A DNA stretch of 32,950 bases from Pirellulales bacterium (GTDB lineage: Bacteria > Planctomycetota > Planctomycetia > Pirellulales > JAEUIK01), in contig JAIESQ010000138.1 in assembly GCA_019745975.1 (NCBI GenBank), positions 1 through 32,950 on the forward strand. Direction: 5' to 3'. The notes beneath the pieces are model-generated. The model saw only the letters and a list, made by a program, of their open reading frames with translations. It ran no database searches and was not told the DNA's origin. Both the position numbers and the translations under genes were made by a program. This document shows positions 7,102-15,981 of the stretch, in pieces; the first letter of the stretch is position 1; every line of letters begins with the position of its first letter.

Positions 7102-7207
7102 GTTCGAGTTCACCCAGCGGAATCCAACTCTCGCCAAGCACCACGTCAGCGAAACGGGCGGCAACAACACAACGCGCCGGCGCGACGGCCCCGAATGGGC
7201 TCGAACT
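7101..7207 (+). promoter_or_regulatory. Long-range RNA stem between rpmI and rplT (possible L20 autoregulatory leader)
   Basis: The bases just after the rpmI stop, AGTTCGAGTTCA (7101-7112), can pair with TGGGCTCGAACT (7196-7207) over 12 continuous pairs, two of them G-U, enclosing 83 bases. The closing arm ends 24 bases before the rplT AAGGA site (about 7232-7236). In other bacteria L20 represses its own operon by binding mRNA that mimics its 23S rRNA site, and in E. coli this involves long-range pairing between rpmI and rplT regions. The pairing is seen directly; the regulatory role is inferred. Confidence 0.4.
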
Positions 7208-7245
7208 GCCTGGCGGGCCTTGCTTTCGCCATAAGGACCGCGGTC

Positions 7246-7608
7246 ATGCGTACCACCAAAGGCGCCGCTCGTCGTAAGGCCAAGCGCCGACTGTTCGGCA
7301 AGGTCAAGGGCTTTCGCGGGGGCCGCAAGCGCCTCTTGCGCACCGCCAAGGAAACGCTGGTGCGGGCAGGCAAGTTCGCGTTTCGCGATCGGCGCACGCG
7401 TCGCCGCAACTTGCGGGCGCTTTGGATCATCCGCATCAATGCCGCTTGCCGGCAGCGCGGATTGAGGTACAGCCAGCTCATGGCCGGGTTAAAGCTTGCG
7501 CAGATCGAACTCGATCGCAAGATCCTGGCCGACATGGCCGTCAACGATCCGACCGCCTTCGATGCAGTCGTCGCCGAGGCTCAAAAGTCGCTGGCGGCTA
7601 GCAATTAG
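7246..7608 (+). CDS. rplT: 50S ribosomal protein L20
   Basis: A 120-residue basic protein with the L20 pattern: an extended Arg/Lys-rich N-terminus ([25 protein letters not shown]), then the globular domain with [23 protein letters not shown]20 is an early assembly protein of the large subunit and in several bacteria a translational repressor of its own operon. The ATG at 7246 is preceded by AAGGA at a good distance (about 7232-7236). It follows rpmI after 144 bases, a gap large enough to hold the stem described at 7101-7207. Confidence 0.97.
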   Translation: MRTTKGAARRKAKRRLFGKVKGFRGGRKRLLRTAKETLVRAGKFAFRDRRTRRRNLRALWIIRINAACRQRGLRYSQLMAGLKLAQIELDRKILADMAVNDPTAFDAVVAEAQKSLAASN

Positions 7609-7635
7609 CGCGGCTCCCGGATCACGGAGCGCACG

Positions 7636-8652
7636 GTGTCGCTGGCGGCTTTTCTTGCTGAGCTCGACGAGTTGCAGTCGGCTGGGCAGCGCGCCCTGGA
7701 CGAGGCGCAAGATGCCGCCGCGCTCGAAGCGGCGCGCGTCGAATTCTTGGGTGCTAAGAGCGGCCGACTCAAGGCCCTGCAAAAGCAACTCGGGGCCGTT
7801 CCTCCATCTGACAAGCCAGCCGCTGGCAAACGCTTCAACGAGTTGAAGCAGGCCTTGGACGCCGCACTCGAAGGCGCCCGGCAGCGCGTGGAAAGCCAGC
7901 GCGCGGCCGCTGTCGATACCACGTTCGATCCCTCGCTGCCTGGCAATACGCGCCCCCTGGGTCGGCTGCATCCGCTGACACAAACGATCCAGGAACTGCA
8001 GGAGATCATGGGGCGGCTTGGCTTCTCCGTCGCCGACGGGCCCGAAGTGGAAGACGAATTCCACAACTTCGAGGCGCTGAACATCCCGGCGGCGCATCCG
8101 GCCCGCGATCCACTCGAGAACTTCTACCTGAGCACGGCTGGCAAGGTCGTCGGCGGCCCCTATTTGTTGCGCAGTCAGACGAGCACCGTGCAGATTCGAG
8201 TGATGGAGCAGACGCGGCCACCGGTGCGCGTGATTTCGCTGGGACGCGTTTACCGCCCTGACACGGCCGACGCCACGCACTACCCGATGTTCCATCAAAT
8301 CGAAGGCTTGCTGGTCGATCGCCGGGTGACGATGGCCGATCTCAAAAGCGTGTTGCGACTATTCGCGCAGAGTTATTTCGGCGGCGACGTGCACATCCGC
8401 TTTCGCCCCTCTTTCTTTCCGTTCACCGAGCCAAGCGTCGAAGTCGACATGACTTGGCACCAGGGTTGGATTGAGATGGGCGGGGCCGGCATGGTCGATC
8501 CGCATGTGCTGGCCGCCGTGGGCTACGACCCCGACGAGTACACGGGCTTTGCCTTCGGACTGGGCGTGGAGCGCGTCTGCGCTCGCCGGCATGGGGTCGC
8601 CGATATTCGAGACTTCTATCGCAACGACGTCCGCTTCCTGCGGCAGTTTTGA
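7636..8652 (+). CDS. pheS: Phenylalanine-tRNA ligase alpha subunit
   Basis: A 338-residue class II synthetase subunit that forms the catalytic core of the alpha2beta2 PheRS and attaches phenylalanine to tRNA-Phe. An N-terminal coiled-coil (about 1-95) precedes the catalytic domain: [19 protein letters not shown], motif 2 around [17 protein letters not shown] with FHQIEG, and motif 3 [18 protein letters not shown] near the end, finishing with DVRFLRQF. The start is GTG at 7636, seven bases after GGAG. The usual motif-3 sequence GVERLAMLRYG is slightly altered (VCARRHG) but keeps the class-defining Arg. Length is normal. It is followed by pheT after 66 bases. Confidence 0.96.
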   Translation: MSLAAFLAELDELQSAGQRALDEAQDAAALEAARVEFLGAKSGRLKALQKQLGAVPPSDKPAAGKRFNELKQALDAALEGARQRVESQRAAAVDTTFDPSLPGNTRPLGRLHPLTQTIQELQEIMGRLGFSVADGPEVEDEFHNFEALNIPAAHPARDPLENFYLSTAGKVVGGPYLLRSQTSTVQIRVMEQTRPPVRVISLGRVYRPDTADATHYPMFHQIEGLLVDRRVTMADLKSVLRLFAQSYFGGDVHIRFRPSFFPFTEPSVEVDMTWHQGWIEMGGAGMVDPHVLAAVGYDPDEYTGFAFGLGVERVCARRHGVADIRDFYRNDVRFLRQF

Positions 8653-8718
8653 TGGACACGCTGGCGTGCTGCGAACTGAGCAGTGCGGCACTTAGTACAC
8701 TCGATTGAGTCAACGGTC

Positions 8719-10734
8719 ATGAACGTTTCCTGGAACTGGCTGCAAGAGTACGTCCGACCGAATGTCTCGGCCGACGACGTCGCGCGCCGCTTGATGATGG
8801 CCGGGCTGAATCACGAGGAAACAAAAACGGTCGGTGCCGATCAGGCGATCGACCTCGAAGTCACCAGCAATCGGGCCGATTGCCTGGGCCACCTGGGGAT
8901 CGCCCGCGAGATCGCCGTGTTGTATGGGGTTCCGCTCGTGGTGCCGGCCGCGCAACCGGCGGCGCAGGGGCCGCGGGTAACCGAGCTAGCAAAGGTGCGG
9001 GTCGACTGCCCGGAACTCTGCCCGCGCTACACGGCGCGCGTGATCCGCGGCGTGAAAGTGGGGCCGAGCCCAGCGTGGCTGCGCGACCGCCTGGCCGCGA
9101 TCGGCGTGCCGTCGATCAACAATGTCGTCGACGTGACGAATTACGTGCTGTTCGAATGCGGTCAGCCGCTGCATGCCTTTGATCTGGCCACGCTCGCCGG
9201 ACACGAGATCGTGGTGCGCCAGCCGCGAGCCGGTGAACGACTCGAGGCGATCGACCATCGGGCCTACGAACTTGGCGCCGGCATGTGCATTATTGCCGAT
9301 GCCCAACGGCCGGTCGGCATCGGCGGCGTAATGGGGGGCGCCGCCACCGAAGTTACCACGCGCACAACCGACGTGCTGATCGAGGCCGCGGCCTTCGATC
9401 CCGTGTCAATTCGCAATACCGCCCGGTTGCTGAATCTGCATAGCGATTCGTCGTATCGCTTCGAGCGCGGACTCGATCCGGAGGGAGTCGATTGGGCCAG
9501 TCGTCGCTGCTGTGAGTTGATCCTGGCAACGGCCGGCGGACAGTTGGCCCAGGGGGTGCTTGACGTCGGCACACCCCCCAGGGAGCGAAAACCGATCGTG
9601 CTGCGCCTGGCCCAGATACCACGCGTCTTGGGGATCGACATCCCGCACGATCGCGTGCGAACAATTCTCGAAGCGTTGGGCTGCCGTGTCGCGGGCGCCG
9701 ATGAGCGATCGCTCACGGTAACACCTCCTTCGTGGCGGGCCGACTTGTCGCGCGAAATCGATCTCGTCGAGGAAGTCGCGCGCGTGCATGGCTACGAGGC
9801 GATCCCCGAAGACGTGCAGGTGCCGATGGCGGCGTCGGCGCGTACTCCGCTCGACCGCTTGCTCACTGCCGCGCGGCAAGCGCTGGTAGGCTGCGGCTTC
9901 GACGAAGCTTACACGCTCTCGGTGGTTGACGAGAGCTGGTCCGCGGCCTTCAGTCCTTGGACATTTGTGCCAGCGCTTCGGAGCCAGACGCCTGTATTGC
10001 GTCGCGCCGATCAACTACGGCGCAGTTTGATTCCCAGTTTGTTGGGTGCTCTGCGCACGAATGAATCGCTGGCCAACCGCGACGTGCGGCTGTTCGAAAT
10101 CGCCAAGGTTTACTGGCAACAGCCCGATCGCTTGCCAGCCGAGCCGCGGATGATCGCGCTGGCCAGCGGCGGCGATTTTTTCGACATCAAGGGTGTCGTT
10201 GAAACGTTGCTCGCGACCCTGCACGCGAAAGGCGAGCTAACCGTTTTGGCCATCCAGCACGAAATGTTCGAGCCGGGGCGCGGGGTCGAATTGCTGCTGG
10301 CAGGCGAGCGTTTGGGATTCTTAGGTGAGCTCAGTGCGACCGGTCGCAAGCAATTTGAGTTGCGCGAGCGCGCCAGCGTCGCGGAACTGGCGGTCGATCG
10401 GTTGCTGGCCGCCGCCGTGTTGGTGCCCAAGGCCGAGAGCATCTCCCAGTTTCCGTCGATCGAGCGCGACTTGAATCTGGTGGTTGCCGACCAGGTGCGG
10501 TGGGCCGACGTCGAGCGCGTCGTGCGTGCTGCCGCCGGTGCGCTGCTCGAGCGGCTCGAGTATCGCGACACGTATCGCGATCCCCAGCGCCTGGGTGCCG
10601 GCCGCAAGAGTTTGCTGCTGTCGATCGAATTGCGCGAAGCCCACGGGACGCTCACGGGCGCGCAGGCCGACGAAGTTCGCGATCGCATCGTAGCCGCTTG
10701 CCGGCATGAGCTGGCAGCCGAGCTGCGCGAGTGA
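8719..10734 (+). CDS. pheT: Phenylalanine-tRNA ligase beta subunit lacking the EMAP/OB domain
   Basis: A 671-residue PheRS beta subunit. Typical bacterial PheT is near 800 residues because an OB-fold tRNA-binding (EMAP, B2) domain follows the first 40 residues. Here MAGLNHEETKTVGAD runs almost directly into IDLEVTSNRADCLGHLGIAREIAVL, so that domain is absent. The rest is intact: B3/B4 editing domain (about 85-280, with NNVVDVTNYVLFECGQPLHAFD), B5, the catalytic-like core and the C-terminal anticodon-binding FDX-ACB domain (from about FPSIERDLNLVV). The start at 8719 gives the classic WNWLQEYV opening. The frame is uninterrupted, so this is a natural architecture and not a frameshift. Confidence 0.95.
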   Translation: MNVSWNWLQEYVRPNVSADDVARRLMMAGLNHEETKTVGADQAIDLEVTSNRADCLGHLGIAREIAVLYGVPLVVPAAQPAAQGPRVTELAKVRVDCPELCPRYTARVIRGVKVGPSPAWLRDRLAAIGVPSINNVVDVTNYVLFECGQPLHAFDLATLAGHEIVVRQPRAGERLEAIDHRAYELGAGMCIIADAQRPVGIGGVMGGAATEVTTRTTDVLIEAAAFDPVSIRNTARLLNLHSDSSYRFERGLDPEGVDWASRRCCELILATAGGQLAQGVLDVGTPPRERKPIVLRLAQIPRVLGIDIPHDRVRTILEALGCRVAGADERSLTVTPPSWRADLSREIDLVEEVARVHGYEAIPEDVQVPMAASARTPLDRLLTAARQALVGCGFDEAYTLSVVDESWSAAFSPWTFVPALRSQTPVLRRADQLRRSLIPSLLGALRTNESLANRDVRLFEIAKVYWQQPDRLPAEPRMIALASGGDFFDIKGVVETLLATLHAKGELTVLAIQHEMFEPGRGVELLLAGERLGFLGELSATGRKQFELRERASVAELAVDRLLAAAVLVPKAESISQFPSIERDLNLVVADQVRWADVERVVRAAAGALLERLEYRDTYRDPQRLGAGRKSLLLSIELREAHGTLTGAQADEVRDRIVAACRHELAAELRE

Positions 10735-10787
10735 CGCAGAAAACGGCGTGGCTTGCTATAGCGCGGCGCCAAGTATTAGGGGGCAAC

Positions 10788-10879
10788 CTGGGGCCGGGAG
10801 CCGACCGCTCGCCGACGAGCGCCAACTCCCGACCCCCAGCGGCTGCGCGATCCGCGCGGTCGCCTGCGCAGGCGACCGC
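10788..10879. terminator. Stacked hairpins between convergent pheT and the XRE regulator
   Basis: Two clear structures lie back to back. The first pairs CTGGGGCCGGGAG (10788-10800) with CTCCCGACCCCCAG (10826-10839), with an inner GCTCG-CCGA-CGAGC. The second is a perfect 24-base palindrome, GCGGTCGCCTGC followed by its complement, at 10856-10879, whose last base touches the minus-strand stop codon. There is no T-run, so it would be a non-canonical bidirectional terminator, or a REP-type repeat that landed between convergent genes. Confidence 0.4.
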
Positions 10880-11409
10880 TACAGGTCTCGCCATACTCCC
10901 CCCGACAGACGCCGCTCGACGACCGCGCCATATTCTTCCAGGCGCCGCCGCTGCCCGACCACGTGCCAAGGCGTGACATCTTCGAGCTCGGGCATGATCT
11001 CGACGAGTTGATTGATGAGCATTTGCACCAGCCGGCGTAGCGCTGGCGAGTCGGCCTTTTCGCGGATGGCGGCGGTGGTCTTCATGATTTTCAGCAACCG
11101 CGCGCGTTCGAGAATTGGCGCGGAGAGTGGGTCGTCCGACTCGACCAACAACTCGGCCAAGGGTACGTCGAGCACTTTCTGCCAGGCGTATAACACGCTC
11201 AGCGGCAGATCGGTTTGATCGTTCTCCTGGCGACGCACTTCGCTCGGCTCGACTTTGAGCGCGCGAGCAACGCGTCGCAGCGAAACCCCTTGCTGTTGCC
11301 GCACGGCGTGCAGGCGGTGTAGCGGAGCGCGCGCCGGTGGTTCGGGCGCGTGCCCGTTGACAGTCGGCAGGTTCTGGAGCGGCTGTCCATCAAAAGTTGC
11401 GGTGCTCAT
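10879..11409 (-). CDS. XRE-family helix-turn-helix regulator
   Basis: A 176-residue protein with a Cro/CI-type helix-turn-helix at about residues 33-90 (LHAVRQQQGVSLRRVARAL, then VEPSEVRRQEN, then the SVLYAWQKVLDVPLAELL helix), preceded by a 30-residue Pro/Ala-rich tail. The C-terminal half (about 95-176) is helical and unassigned (LLKIMKTTAAIREKADSPALRRLVQMLINQLVEIMPELE). It probably binds DNA as a dimer; no target is evident. The ATG follows AAAGG. It faces pheT tail to tail and its stop overlaps a strong palindrome. The upstream 725 bases hold no gene, so any autoregulation would act there. Confidence 0.78.
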   Translation of the reverse strand: MSTATFDGQPLQNLPTVNGHAPEPPARAPLHRLHAVRQQQGVSLRRVARALKVEPSEVRRQENDQTDLPLSVLYAWQKVLDVPLAELLVESDDPLSAPILERARLLKIMKTTAAIREKADSPALRRLVQMLINQLVEIMPELEDVTPWHVVGQRRRLEEYGAVVERRLSGGVWRDL

Positions 11410-12134
11410 AGATCACGTGCCTTTCATCCACAGGCCCATACCGCGGGTACTGACCCAGCGAACGCGCAAACTGGCCCCCGGCGGTGAGCATCACTACGAA
11501 GCCCGACCGTCGTACCGCTTTAACGCAGCCCTGCGAATGACAGTAACGAGATTAGCCCGACGCGCGTTGCAAGGGGCATGAGCGTCGAAAGGCGACGGGA
11601 GAATTGTCGCCGACAGGCCCAACGCTCTGTTCCGGCCCTGTTCCGCGCGTCTATGTTCTGACGAGAAGCACTAGCGCTTTCGCGCCAACGCCCGTTGATC
11701 GTAATACACGCATTGACACCTGACAAGCACCACTTGGCAACAAAAGTTCACAGGCTCGTTGCGTCATGCCGAGACCGCGATTGCCGCTCGCTGTAGACGA
11801 CGTTGCAATCCCGGTTGGCAAGAGCGCAAGCCTTGTGACGTCAAAGTGCCGCGCAGGCAAACGACGCTGCTCGTCGCAGGATTGTCAGACACTTTGGAAA
11901 TGTTGCGCGTCCCACATCTTGGTCAATGCGCGCTGAAATGATGAGTCGCCAGGCTTGCAATCGTTCGCGGCGAAATCATTTGGGCGCTTTGCATCACCGC
12001 GCTAGCATACGCGAAGGGTTGGCGCTCGTGCCGCTCGGACATGCGCAGGAGTCCACGAGTCCGAGTGAAGAAAAATAAATGCAACCTAGGTGGCGCGAAC
12101 GACGCGCAAGCCTGAGACGAAAGGGCCCACAGGC
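11410..12134. other. Intergenic stretch without a recognisable gene
   Basis: No frame here shows family resemblance, a plausible start or the codon pattern of the neighbours. A small hairpin GGCGAC..GTCGCC (11591-11611) and an AT-rich patch (about 12068-12080) are visible. I found no tRNA-like fold and none of the repeat families seen at 1008-1773 or 19487-20056. Confidence 0.5.
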
Positions 12135-12869
12135 CTATTCGCCAACGGCCAGCCGCTTGAGTTGACCGAGGAAGTTGGGTCGACCAATGCCCGCGCGACT
12201 CGACGCGGGATGGACCCTGCGTTGGGGTGTCCGCGGCGGACGGCCGTGCTGGGCTGCCGCCTGGTAATCGCGTCGGTTTGGCGAGAGGTCCACTTCGGCG
12301 TAAGTTAGATCGCGGTCGGCAGCCGCCGAGAGCAGTTGTTCGCGCGACAGGCTGTCGAGTCGAAGTTGCCGCAGCACGTCGCGCGGGAGCAGGCAGACTT
12401 CGAGTGGGCAAGACACGCCAGACGGCGCGGCTTGGAGCGAACGCGCGAGACGCCGCGTCCAACGTGTCATTCCGCCACGTGGCTGTGCGATGCGTCCGAC
12501 GACAAGATCGTGCGAATCTAGTTGGCTCCACAGGCGATCAAGCTCGCGCAGCGGCGCACTCGAACCGACCGGCCGCAACACCAGGATGCTTCCGGTCGCG
12601 GCGCGGGCCGCCCGCAACATCGCGTCGCCAGCCTCGTTCTGCGCCGGCCCGCAATAGTAGACCTGCGGGTAGATCGATGCCAGCGTGGCCGCTACATCGG
12701 CCGTGTCATCGGTCGAGCCGTGGTCGATCACGCCGATATCGAATTTTCCGGTGTGCTCGGCCAGTACTTCCACCGCCTCGTTGATCGCGCGATCGAGCCA
12801 GGTTTGCCCGTTGCAAATGCCCAAGAGCAAGCTGCACGACGGTAAGATGCTGGAATACAGTGGGGGCAA
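12135..12869 (-). CDS. Family 2-like glycosyltransferase
   Basis: A 244-residue protein resembling GT-A fold, family 2 glycosyltransferases: a first beta strand with SLLLGICNGQTWLDRAINE, then GVIDHGSTDDTADVA, the counterpart of the nucleotide-binding DDGSTDDT motif. The first Asp is His here, and a clear metal-binding DxD is not obvious in the middle region (ILVLRPVGSS), so activity is uncertain. No membrane segment is visible. The start appears to be TTG at 12867-12869, eight bases after GAGGA; there is no in-frame ATG nearby upstream. It is a single gene, divergent from hisI, with a Pro/Arg-rich C-terminal tail. Donor and acceptor are unknown. Confidence 0.65.
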   Translation of the reverse strand: MPPLYSSILPSCSLLLGICNGQTWLDRAINEAVEVLAEHTGKFDIGVIDHGSTDDTADVAATLASIYPQVYYCGPAQNEAGDAMLRAARAATGSILVLRPVGSSAPLRELDRLWSQLDSHDLVVGRIAQPRGGMTRWTRRLARSLQAAPSGVSCPLEVCLLPRDVLRQLRLDSLSREQLLSAAADRDLTYAEVDLSPNRRDYQAAAQHGRPPRTPQRRVHPASSRAGIGRPNFLGQLKRLAVGE

Positions 12870-13231
12870 TGCAATGGTCCTCGGCAGATAGCGTGGACTG
12901 TGAACGGCGTGTCTCGTGGCACGACGCGTTACAGAAGGGGACGGGACGAAGTGACGGGAATCTCGCTTGTAGTCGATCGGCTATCGCTGGCCCAAGCTCC
13001 AGCACGCGCGCCGGGGAACGCTCTGTGCCGAAGCTGTCGAGAGCCGCGCGCTTGTCGGCGGCTTGGCTTTTTCCGGGAGGCGCGATCGCGCCGGTCGTAA
13101 CCGCCCGCTGGCGACGAACCTAGCCGCCTACTATGTTGTCTGTACTGCGTGTACGACCTTCGCGGGCCAGGCTGGCCAGCTTCGGCTCACGGCGTCTGGT
13201 CCGCGGCCGCGCAATGATCGGCGACGAGATA
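12870..13231. other. Divergent intergenic region between the GT2-like gene and hisI
   Basis: About 360 bases separating divergent starts. I see no gene, no strong promoter pair and no repeat. TGGCACG at 12917-12923 matches a sigma-54 -24 box, but the -12 half is missing. Confidence 0.5.
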
Positions 13232-13615
13232 ATGAACAACGCACCGGATTTCGCCTCGAACGATGGACTACTGCCGGCCATCGCGCAGGACGCCGATACT
13301 GGCGACGTGCTGATGCTGGCCTACATGAACGCGGAGAGTTTCGCCGAGACCCTGGCCACGGGTCGGGCCGTGTACTATAGCCGCAGCCGCGGCCGACTTT
13401 GGCGAAAAGGAGAGGACAGCGGCCACGTCCAACAGGTCTGCGGTGTCTTTGTCGATTGTGATGGAGACACCATTCTGCTGCGCGTTCGCCAGGTCGGCGG
13501 AGCGGCCTGCCACGAGGGCTACCGCAGTTGCTTCTTCCGACAAGTCACTGCCGACGGATTAAAGATCATCGCCCAGCGCGTGTTCGATCCGGCCACGGTT
13601 TACAAGCACGACTAA
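13232..13615 (+). CDS. hisI: Phosphoribosyl-AMP cyclohydrolase
   Basis: A 127-residue enzyme opening the purine ring of phosphoribosyl-AMP, the third step of histidine biosynthesis, in the cytoplasm. The family motifs are all present: [16 protein letters not shown] near the start, [18 protein letters not shown], the metal-binding DCDGD (Asp75, Asp77, Asp79) and the zinc cysteines in [11 protein letters not shown] (Cys93, Cys100, with Cys76). It is the stand-alone form, without the HisE pyrophosphohydrolase domain. The ATG at 13232 gives the usual length; another in-frame ATG at 13214 would add six residues. No other his genes are adjacent. It is convergent with the DUF11 gene. Confidence 0.93.
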   Translation: MNNAPDFASNDGLLPAIAQDADTGDVLMLAYMNAESFAETLATGRAVYYSRSRGRLWRKGEDSGHVQQVCGVFVDCDGDTILLRVRQVGGAACHEGYRSCFFRQVTADGLKIIAQRVFDPATVYKHD

Positions 13616-13666
13616 GCTTGCCAAGCACTGGTTTGACACCAGCGAACTGCGCCAGACCGAACTGGA

Positions 13667-15853
13667 CTACTCCTCGTAGACGCGCGTCAGTTCTTCCTCG
13701 ACGGCCGGCCGCGGTTGCTCTTGGCAGCGCACAAATGCCCGGAAGCCAAACTGCCCCACTTGTCCGCAGCCGACGCGCACGTGATACGACTCGACGGCGC
13801 CGGCCTCGAGCACGGCAATTGGCGCGAACACGACTTGTGCCTGCTCGATTTTCCCCGCGGTGGGTCCGTCGCTATCAATCGCTTGGCAGCCGGCGCTCAG
13901 ACGTGCCGCGATCTGCACTTGATGAGCGGGCTGCGAACCGCGATTGCAGACGCGTACCTCGTAGACCGTTTCGCCCCCCAATTCAACCGGGTCCTGGCTA
14001 TCGACGACTTCAATCGCAACGTCGGCGATTCCTTCGACTCGTGTGACAAACTCGGCCAGTTGTCCTTGGCCGTTCTCCAGCGAGGTTTCGACGGCCAAAC
14101 GCTGTTCGCCGGCCGCCACGGCCGTCAGCCGTAGGTTGAACTGGCAGGCCTGGTCGGGTTCCAGTTGTCCGACGAACCAGGTCACCTGGCCGCGCTCAAC
14201 GTCACAGGTGGCGCCGCCGTCGGCCGCTTCGAACCGCATGCCGCCTGGCAATTGAGCGACAACCTGCACGTTGCTGGCGGCAGCCTGACTTGTGTTGTGC
14301 ACGCGCAGCGTGTACTCCGCCGCGTGGTCGACGTAGCGCAACCGCGGGCCGGCTACGCCGACCTCGACGCAAGGACTGACGACCGCCACGGTCATCTCAG
14401 CTTCGTCTTTCAGTTGACCCTGCCCCGCCGCGCACGCCAGCACGCGGCAGGCGCCGGCTTCACTCGCCATAGCAGTGACAGCGATTCGCCGAGTTTCGCC
14501 GGCGGCCAGGCTACCAATCGAGTACGACTTTGGGGGCCCCGCTGGCGAGCTAAGGGCGCCCTCGAATTCCGCGCTAACTTGGACCCCGGCGGCGCGGCCC
14601 GTGCCCACGTTCGAGACCACAATCGCAAAACTGGCTGGTTCCCCCGTGCGGACTTGGGCCGGCCCTTCGATCGTCAGTTGCAACTGCGGTCGCAAAGCCT
14701 GAATGCGCGTCGCGCAACTATGACGAAAGGTCACCGAAGCCACGGGGTTAAAGTCCCCTTCGTCGGTGGCGGTGACAGCGAGATCGATGGCCTTGGTTTG
14801 CCCGGGCGACAACTGTCCCAGTGCCCAGGCAACGCGTCCCTGGTCGTCGCGCACTTCGAGCGACGAGCGCTCGATCCGCAGGTGCTCCGGCAAATCGGCA
14901 TGTACTTCGACGGAATCGACGGCGGCCGCCGCCGTGTTGTGCACAATCAAGCGACAGGCCGTCGGCTGGCCGACGCTGACTTCTGTGGGCGTGATCCACT
15001 GAAGGACCACCGCCTCACCCACGTTGCCGCGCGCCGCGACCGGTGACTGATGTTCGTCGTTGAGTGCTGAGGGCGGTTGAGCGTCCACCATCGAAGCCGC
15101 GCGAGCAGCCTTGGTGCGCGATGTAAGGCGCTCGCCCATGTCAGCGCGGTATGACGAACCAGGCGAGCGACCTGGCTCGACCGGCGCCTCAATGGCTGGG
15201 GAGGCTGGCGATTCGAGAGTCTGTCCGTCGCAGCCTGCCTCGCACCACGGTGCCGTCGGAACACCACCGATGGCCGGGCCCACGCCGGATTGCGAGTCAG
15301 CGTGCCGCGTCACCGCGTGTGCTTCGGCACATTCGTCAGCTCTGCAGTTTTCCGAACAGTCGCCCAAGGGTTGTTCGCCCCGGAAGTCAGGGCAAGCGAC
15401 GCCTTGGCACTCTGTCTCGGGGGACGTCTCGTTAACGGGAGCAACGGCCTGCGGATCTGAAACTAGGATGCCCCGTCGCCGCGAACGGAATCGAGAATCG
15501 CGGGCGTTCACGCGCGGTGTGTCGCGCAGCGGGTGATCGGTCGCGGTTGCCACACCGGCGTCATCCGCCAAGAATGACTGCGCGTCGACTGGAGTATTCG
15601 TGACTTCTGGCTCGGCAGACCAGTAGCTGTGCGGAGCGATCTTGTTTGTGGCCTGTTCCGCGGAATTCGCATCCTCGTCGTTCAATCGCTCCCCTTCGGG
15701 CTCGTCGGCCCGAACCAGGCCGGACGCAAACCATAGTGGCCGCACCGTGGTGGTCGGATCCGTCGCCGAGCTGCCAAACAGCTCGTCGAGAAAGTAGACA
15801 GCGCCACTGAACAAGAGAAAGAGCACCGCAACGAGCGCGAACAGCCGCTTCAT
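13667..15853 (-). CDS. DUF11/COG1361-repeat surface protein
   Basis: A 728-residue exported protein. Residues 3-22 form a signal anchor (LFALVAVLFLLFSGAVYFL). Residues about 30-275 are a low-complexity, presumably disordered linker with a Cys cluster (ECQGVAC, then CSENCRADEC, about 147-180). Four beta-sandwich repeats of the DUF11/CARDB-like kind follow at about 283-385, 392-490, 496-605 and 612-715, with recurring elements such as VSVGQPTACRLIVHNT, GEPASFAIVVSNVGTG, HAAEYTLRVHNTSQ and GETVYEVRVCNRGSQ. Such repeats build cell-surface stalks. A GGGAG precedes the ATG. It is third on the minus strand after the sigma and anti-sigma genes, 128 bases from the latter, and may be cotranscribed or controlled by them. 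Confidence 0.85.
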   Translation of the reverse strand: MKRLFALVAVLFLLFSGAVYFLDELFGSSATDPTTTVRPLWFASGLVRADEPEGERLNDEDANSAEQATNKIAPHSYWSAEPEVTNTPVDAQSFLADDAGVATATDHPLRDTPRVNARDSRFRSRRRGILVSDPQAVAPVNETSPETECQGVACPDFRGEQPLGDCSENCRADECAEAHAVTRHADSQSGVGPAIGGVPTAPWCEAGCDGQTLESPASPAIEAPVEPGRSPGSSYRADMGERLTSRTKAARAASMVDAQPPSALNDEHQSPVAARGNVGEAVVLQWITPTEVSVGQPTACRLIVHNTAAAAVDSVEVHADLPEHLRIERSSLEVRDDQGRVAWALGQLSPGQTKAIDLAVTATDEGDFNPVASVTFRHSCATRIQALRPQLQLTIEGPAQVRTGEPASFAIVVSNVGTGRAAGVQVSAEFEGALSSPAGPPKSYSIGSLAAGETRRIAVTAMASEAGACRVLACAAGQGQLKDEAEMTVAVVSPCVEVGVAGPRLRYVDHAAEYTLRVHNTSQAAASNVQVVAQLPGGMRFEAADGGATCDVERGQVTWFVGQLEPDQACQFNLRLTAVAAGEQRLAVETSLENGQGQLAEFVTRVEGIADVAIEVVDSQDPVELGGETVYEVRVCNRGSQPAHQVQIAARLSAGCQAIDSDGPTAGKIEQAQVVFAPIAVLEAGAVESYHVRVGCGQVGQFGFRAFVRCQEQPRPAVEEELTRVYEE

Positions 15854-15981
15854 GGCCAGACTCCCGAGCCTGATGCGCGCGGCCGCGCGAATGTCGACCG
15901 CTGGGCGAGAGGAGTATCGGCCGGCGGCTCATGTCGATTGAGCAGAATCGGCTGACGTTGCCGATTAGGCGAACTTGATGG

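Noticed and set aside
12917-12930. Sigma-54 promoter upstream of hisI
   Set aside because: The TGGCACG half is present but the -12 half reads GTTA rather than TTGC.
13628-13642. CTGGT-TTGAC-ACCAG hairpin between hisI and the DUF11 gene as terminator
   Set aside because: Only five pairs and no T-run; too weak to call, although it lies between convergent genes.
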